Shown: positions 60,955 to 64,000 of the stretch, in pieces | How positions within the stretch are numbered: position 1 is the first letter of the stretch | Layout: every line of letters starts with the position of its first letter | Origin: CAWJMN01 sp963844055 | Lineage (GTDB): Bacteria > Planctomycetota > Planctomycetia > Pirellulales > Pirellulaceae | Direction: 5' to 3' | Assembly: GCA_963844055.1 (NCBI GenBank) | Contig: CAWJMN010000001.1 | Coordinates: 434,001 to 498,000, forward strand | DNA: 64,000 nt | Notes under the pieces: generated by a model | Database searches by the model: none | What the model was told of the DNA's origin: nothing | Seen by the model: only the letters and a program-made list of their open reading frames with translations | Made by a program: the position numbers and the translations under genes

Positions 60955-62702
60955 TTAGCGAAGCGAGTCATAGCCCTGTGGACCGATCAGCGAAGGTTGT
61001 GAGGTAGCCGTTGGCCGTACATTTCCATCAGAAACCGTTCCCGTGGCAGGCATCGTACCGCCAGCGGAATAAGGCCGAGTGGTGGATGTAATCGCCGTAC
61101 GGTTCGAGGCAGGCTTGTTGTTGAGCGAGCCCATCGTAGGCCGCGTTGCCATCCGAACATCAGCACCGGTGGCAGTAGCAGGGCGACGCGACGAGGTTTG
61201 ATCTTGGCCGTTATAAGCAGGTCCATTGAAACCCTGAGCAGCCGAGCCTTGTTGGCCAGGCGGGCAATTGCCGTTTGCACAGTTGGCCCGAGGAACTTCT
61301 TGGTATCCGCGAATGTAAAGCTCTCCATCGGTAGGGCTGGTTGTGTTCTGACCAGGGCCGCACGCAGGAACTTCCGTGGCATCCATCGCATCTGTGAATT
61401 CAGGAGTGACCATAATGATCAACTCTACTTCGTTATTGGTCTCCGTGTTGCGACGGAAAGCCGCACCGGCCCAAGGAAGATCGCTAAGAACCGGCACGCC
61501 GCGAACTTGCGAATCCAACCGGTTATAAACCAAGCCGGCAATCGCCATCGTTTGCCCGGCCTTCATTTCCATGGCCGTATCAGCACGGCGTGAGCGGAAA
61601 CCAGGAACCGAACCAGTACCCACGGCAACCGCCAGCGAAGGATCGATTTCTGTGACTTGGGCCAGCACTTCGAGGCGAATGTTGCCATTGCCAAGGATAA
61701 CCGGCACAAAGTCAATCTGTGTACCGAACTCGCGATATTCGATCGTGGTTACACCGAGTGCTTGAGGCACCGCGATGGGGATCTGTCCACCGCTATTGAA
61801 GCTGGCAGGGCGACCGCTGACGGTCGTCAACGTTGGCTCCGACAGCAACTTGGCGAGTTGTTTCTTCTGCAGGAACTGCAAGAAGCCGTAGAAGCGATTG
61901 CTGCCATCCACAATGCCGAACTGAATATTGGACGCACTGGCGGCAGTATTTACCGAGCCACCGGCACCGAGCAAGCCGGCCGCATTTTGGCCGACGTAGC
62001 TTCCACCGGCCGAGATTTGTTGCCAGTCAAAACCTTGATCACGCAGCTTGGTGCGGGAAACTTCCATGACCTTCACGTGCAATTGCACTTTGTGAACGCC
62101 ACCGACCGTCAGGTCGTTGATGATTTCGGGGAAGAAGGTTTTGGCAACCCGTTCAATCTTGGCGACGGTATCGGCCTTAGGCACGAATCCCGACATATAA
62201 AGGCCGTTGGCGAGCGGACGTAGGCGAATATCGCTGTCAGGGAACAGCGACTTCAGCGTCATATCTAGCTCTTTCACGTCGCCGACAATGATCATGTCGA
62301 TCGTCGTGACCTTTTCTTCGGCACTCCAGACGTTCAACTGGGTGACGCCAGGCTTCATGGCAGAAACCTGAACGGAAGTTGGCGAGATGGGAACTACCTT
62401 GATCAGGTCAGGGTTGTTCAGCAGCATCTTGGGAACTTCGAACGGAAATTCGATGACGCGGCTCTCATTAACGGTGAGTTCCATCCGTTCGGCACCGCCG
62501 CGGACCTTGAACTTCACCTGCCCTGCGCTGGGCGTTAGTTGAACACGCTGAGGAACTGCCTCCTCAGTATCATTGGGAAGCGAAAGGACTTCTTGCCCCC
62601 AAAGGGTAGAGCAAGGGATCGCAGTTGCAGCGAGCAGGCCACCAGTGGCCAGCGCCAGCGCGCGAGCGAGAATCGGCAGTTTTTGAGAAGCGATTTCGAC
62701 AT
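60955..62702 (-). CDS. cpaC: Tad/Flp pilus secretin CpaC/RcpA, with an apparent frameshift in the signal peptide near 62680
   Basis: Outer-membrane secretin of the Tad pilus. The N-terminal pilus/secretin domain (PFEVPKMLLNNPDLIKVVP), a BON-like section and the secretin domain (FLQFLQKKQLAKLLSEPTLT; GVPVLSDLPWAGAAFRRN) are intact. About 125 residues of Pro/Thr/Asn/Gln-rich tail follow. As sequenced, the only start in the coding frame is an internal GTG at 62517, without a signal peptide. The next frame upstream opens with ATG 62702, MSKSLLK, after AGAAGG. One extra A in the five-A run at 62680-62684 joins it to LPILARALALATGGLLAATA, a normal signal peptide. The corrected length is 582. It lies between cpaB and cpaE. 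Confidence 0.88.
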
Positions 62703-62914
62703 CCTTGCCATCCTTCTACATGGTGCCCCGAAAGGCCCATGTCGTTCATCCATGAACTACACGCAGTACATTTGCCGCCATTGCAAACCCGATTGGCTCA
62801 GGTTTGCCAGCTTGCGACCGGGTGACGATCACAAGCGACTGTTCTCTTTATCATCCACAACTTTTGAATCGTCCACGGTTCAAAAGCTGCTTCCAAACTT
62901 GCATTCTCTACAGG

Positions 62915-64000
62915 TTACGACTTTGTGGCCGTACGAATCGGCGACGCTGGGGCATCGCTGGCCTGTTCCTGTTCCGAGGTCGTCGGAGCTGGTGCAGGCG
63001 ATTCCTTGGCCTCAGGCGCACTGTTCCCTGCTTTGGAGGTCGGTCCGCTGAGACCGGCAGGTTCAATCACAGGCAGCGATTTCCGGTCGTTCCAAATATA
63101 ACCATTAACCTCATTAGGCGTGAAAATCGTCATGCGGAAAGGAATTTCCGAAGGATCGAGCGGCCTTTTTGGTTCTTGGCTGGAGATTTCCTTCGCCGAC
63201 GTGGCCGCACGGGTCAGGGATTCTTGTACTTGGTCGAGGAAGGAAGGAGTTGTCGGTGCTGGCGGGGACGAAGGCGAACCCATGGCCGACGAGATCGACG
63301 TTCCGTTCTTCTTCAAAATCTCGGTAATTGGCGTTACATCTCCATCGTCAGGCGTGGTGCTGGTGTCGACAGCCTCGTTGGAGCGTAGGTTGAGCAGGAT
63401 CTTTCCCATCTGCGAAGCGAGTGCGAGTTCCTCGGCTTGCTTCGGCTTGAGCAGCAACGACACCGTGCGAGCTTTTTGAACTTCGCCCTTGGAGTCGGTA
63501 ATCCGTTCGGTTTGCGAACCCTTCGAGAAGACGGTTACGTTCTTCAGAATGGTATGCGTTCCGGTTTCGCGAATTTCTTCATTGCGACGCAGGAAGACCA
63601 TCACGTCAACCTTGTCGCCAGGGGCCATGCCTTCCATCACGGTGTCATCGTCCACCTTGATAGTAGCAGTACGAAACCCGGCAGGAATCTTAATAGTGAC
63701 GGTGTTCGCGTCTTCGCTAATACGGTCGAGGATGATCGGCTCACCCTTGAAGAAGCGGGCCATCGCGTATTTGTCTTTGGCGTCGTCCAGGCTACGAATT
63801 GCCCCTTCAGGCACTTTGGAGCGTGGCCAATCCTCGAGCTTGACCATTTGGGAGTCGAGCTTGGCACCACTATCGATCACATCCAGTGCGACCAAAATGG
63901 GCTCTGTCTCTACGACAGCAACCGCTGAGCCCCCTTTTTTGCCTTCCATGACTTGGCTAATGCCGATCGAAGCGACCAGGCCGCAGCCTAGCGCGATGAA
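62915..64000 (-). CDS. cpaB: Tad/Flp pilus assembly protein CpaB/RcpC, 5' end outside the window
   Basis: The frame is open to the window end, reading FIALGCGLVASIGISQVMEG there, the end of a membrane anchor typical of CpaB. An internal ATG at 63949 is not the true start. The SAF domain is visible (ILVALDVIDSGAKLDSQMVK; GEPIILDRI), then the RcpC-like region TVTIKIPAGFRTATIKVDDD and GDKVDVMVFL. The last 130 residues are a Pro/Ser/Thr/Ala-rich tail. 361 residues are present. CpaB helps assemble the secretin channel. It is followed 212 bases later by the secretin gene on the same strand. Confidence 0.9.
   Translation of the reverse strand, partial: FIALGCGLVASIGISQVMEGKKGGSAVAVVETEPILVALDVIDSGAKLDSQMVKLEDWPRSKVPEGAIRSLDDAKDKYAMARFFKGEPIILDRISEDANTVTIKIPAGFRTATIKVDDDTVMEGMAPGDKVDVMVFLRRNEEIRETGTHTILKNVTVFSKGSQTERITDSKGEVQKARTVSLLLKPKQAEELALASQMGKILLNLRSNEAVDTSTTPDDGDVTPITEILKKNGTSISSAMGSPSSPPAPTTPSFLDQVQESLTRAATSAKEISSQEPKRPLDPSEIPFRMTIFTPNEVNGYIWNDRKSLPVIEPAGLSGPTSKAGNSAPEAKESPAPAPTTSEQEQASDAPASPIRTATKS

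Noticed and set aside
62535..62753. Separate 72-codon minus-strand gene before the secretin
   Set aside because: Its first codons are the secretin's own start; the rest is out-of-frame signal-peptide DNA.

Overview
The window is from a planctomycete, most likely a Pirellulales-type member of Planctomycetota. The evidence is the set of families that are characteristic of that phylum: two DUF1501 proteins, one DUF1549/DUF1553 cytochrome-type protein, one large protein with a C-terminal planctomycete haem-binding domain, a DUF1559 pseudopilin-like protein, and a dockerin-tailed exported protein with the phylum's basic N-terminal 'LERLESRDL' segment. No rRNA, tRNA, CRISPR array, transposase or prophage is visible. 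The region looks like ordinary chromosome rather than an island.

Layout. 1-5.1 kb: the 5' end of thyA, two zinc metallopeptidases (M3 and M32) and a BtaA/DUF3419 aminocarboxypropyl transferase. 5.1-10 kb: a periplasmic PpiC-type isomerase and the transcription-repair coupling factor Mfd. 10-16.2 kb: a haem-binding propeller protein, an AAA+ ATPase with a winged-helix region, and an HDOD protein. 16.3-19.5 kb: citrate synthase and ATP-dependent PEP carboxykinase. 19.6-22.6 kb: a two-gene ABC exporter whose permease carries a CPBP protease domain. 22.6-26.2 kb: a small unknown protein and a DUF1549/DUF1553 protein. 26.4-28.6 kb: a DUF485 protein plus a sodium/acetate-type symporter. 28.6-34.2 kb, minus strand: a class IV aminotransferase, a D-threonine-aldolase-like enzyme, a thiolase and a FadJ-type fusion. 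34.3-35.4 kb: a DUF4430 exported protein paired with a six-helix DUF6580 membrane protein. 35.6-46.2 kb: mostly exported proteins (HEAT-like, DUF1559, lipoprotein, DUF1501, dockerin protein, clostripain-type protease) plus a Fur-family regulator. 46.2-54 kb: a cold-shock-domain protein and a LysR-gltB-gltD nitrogen-assimilation cluster. 54.4-59.6 kb: a second DUF1501 protein, a zinc-ribbon/transmembrane/terpene-cyclase-fold protein and a polysaccharide-lyase-like membrane-anchored protein. 59.6-64 kb: three Tad/Flp pilus genes (cpaE, secretin, cpaB), the last running off the end.

How the genes fit together. Central carbon genes (citrate synthase, PEPCK, acetate-type symporter, thiolase, FadJ) suggest growth on acetyl-CoA-yielding substrates with gluconeogenesis. 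LysR-GltBD handles ammonium assimilation. Much of the rest is cell-envelope or secreted material of poorly known role.

The most consistent anomaly is technical or evolutionary. Six genes (M3 peptidase, mfd, the 22.6-kb unknown, fadJ, the DUF4430 gene, the secretin) are each broken by a one-base-type frameshift. In every case the missing family C terminus, or the signal peptide, is readable in the next frame. Five of the six look like a lost base in a short homopolymer. Sequencing or assembly indels are the simplest explanation, so those six proteins should be read as full length after correction.
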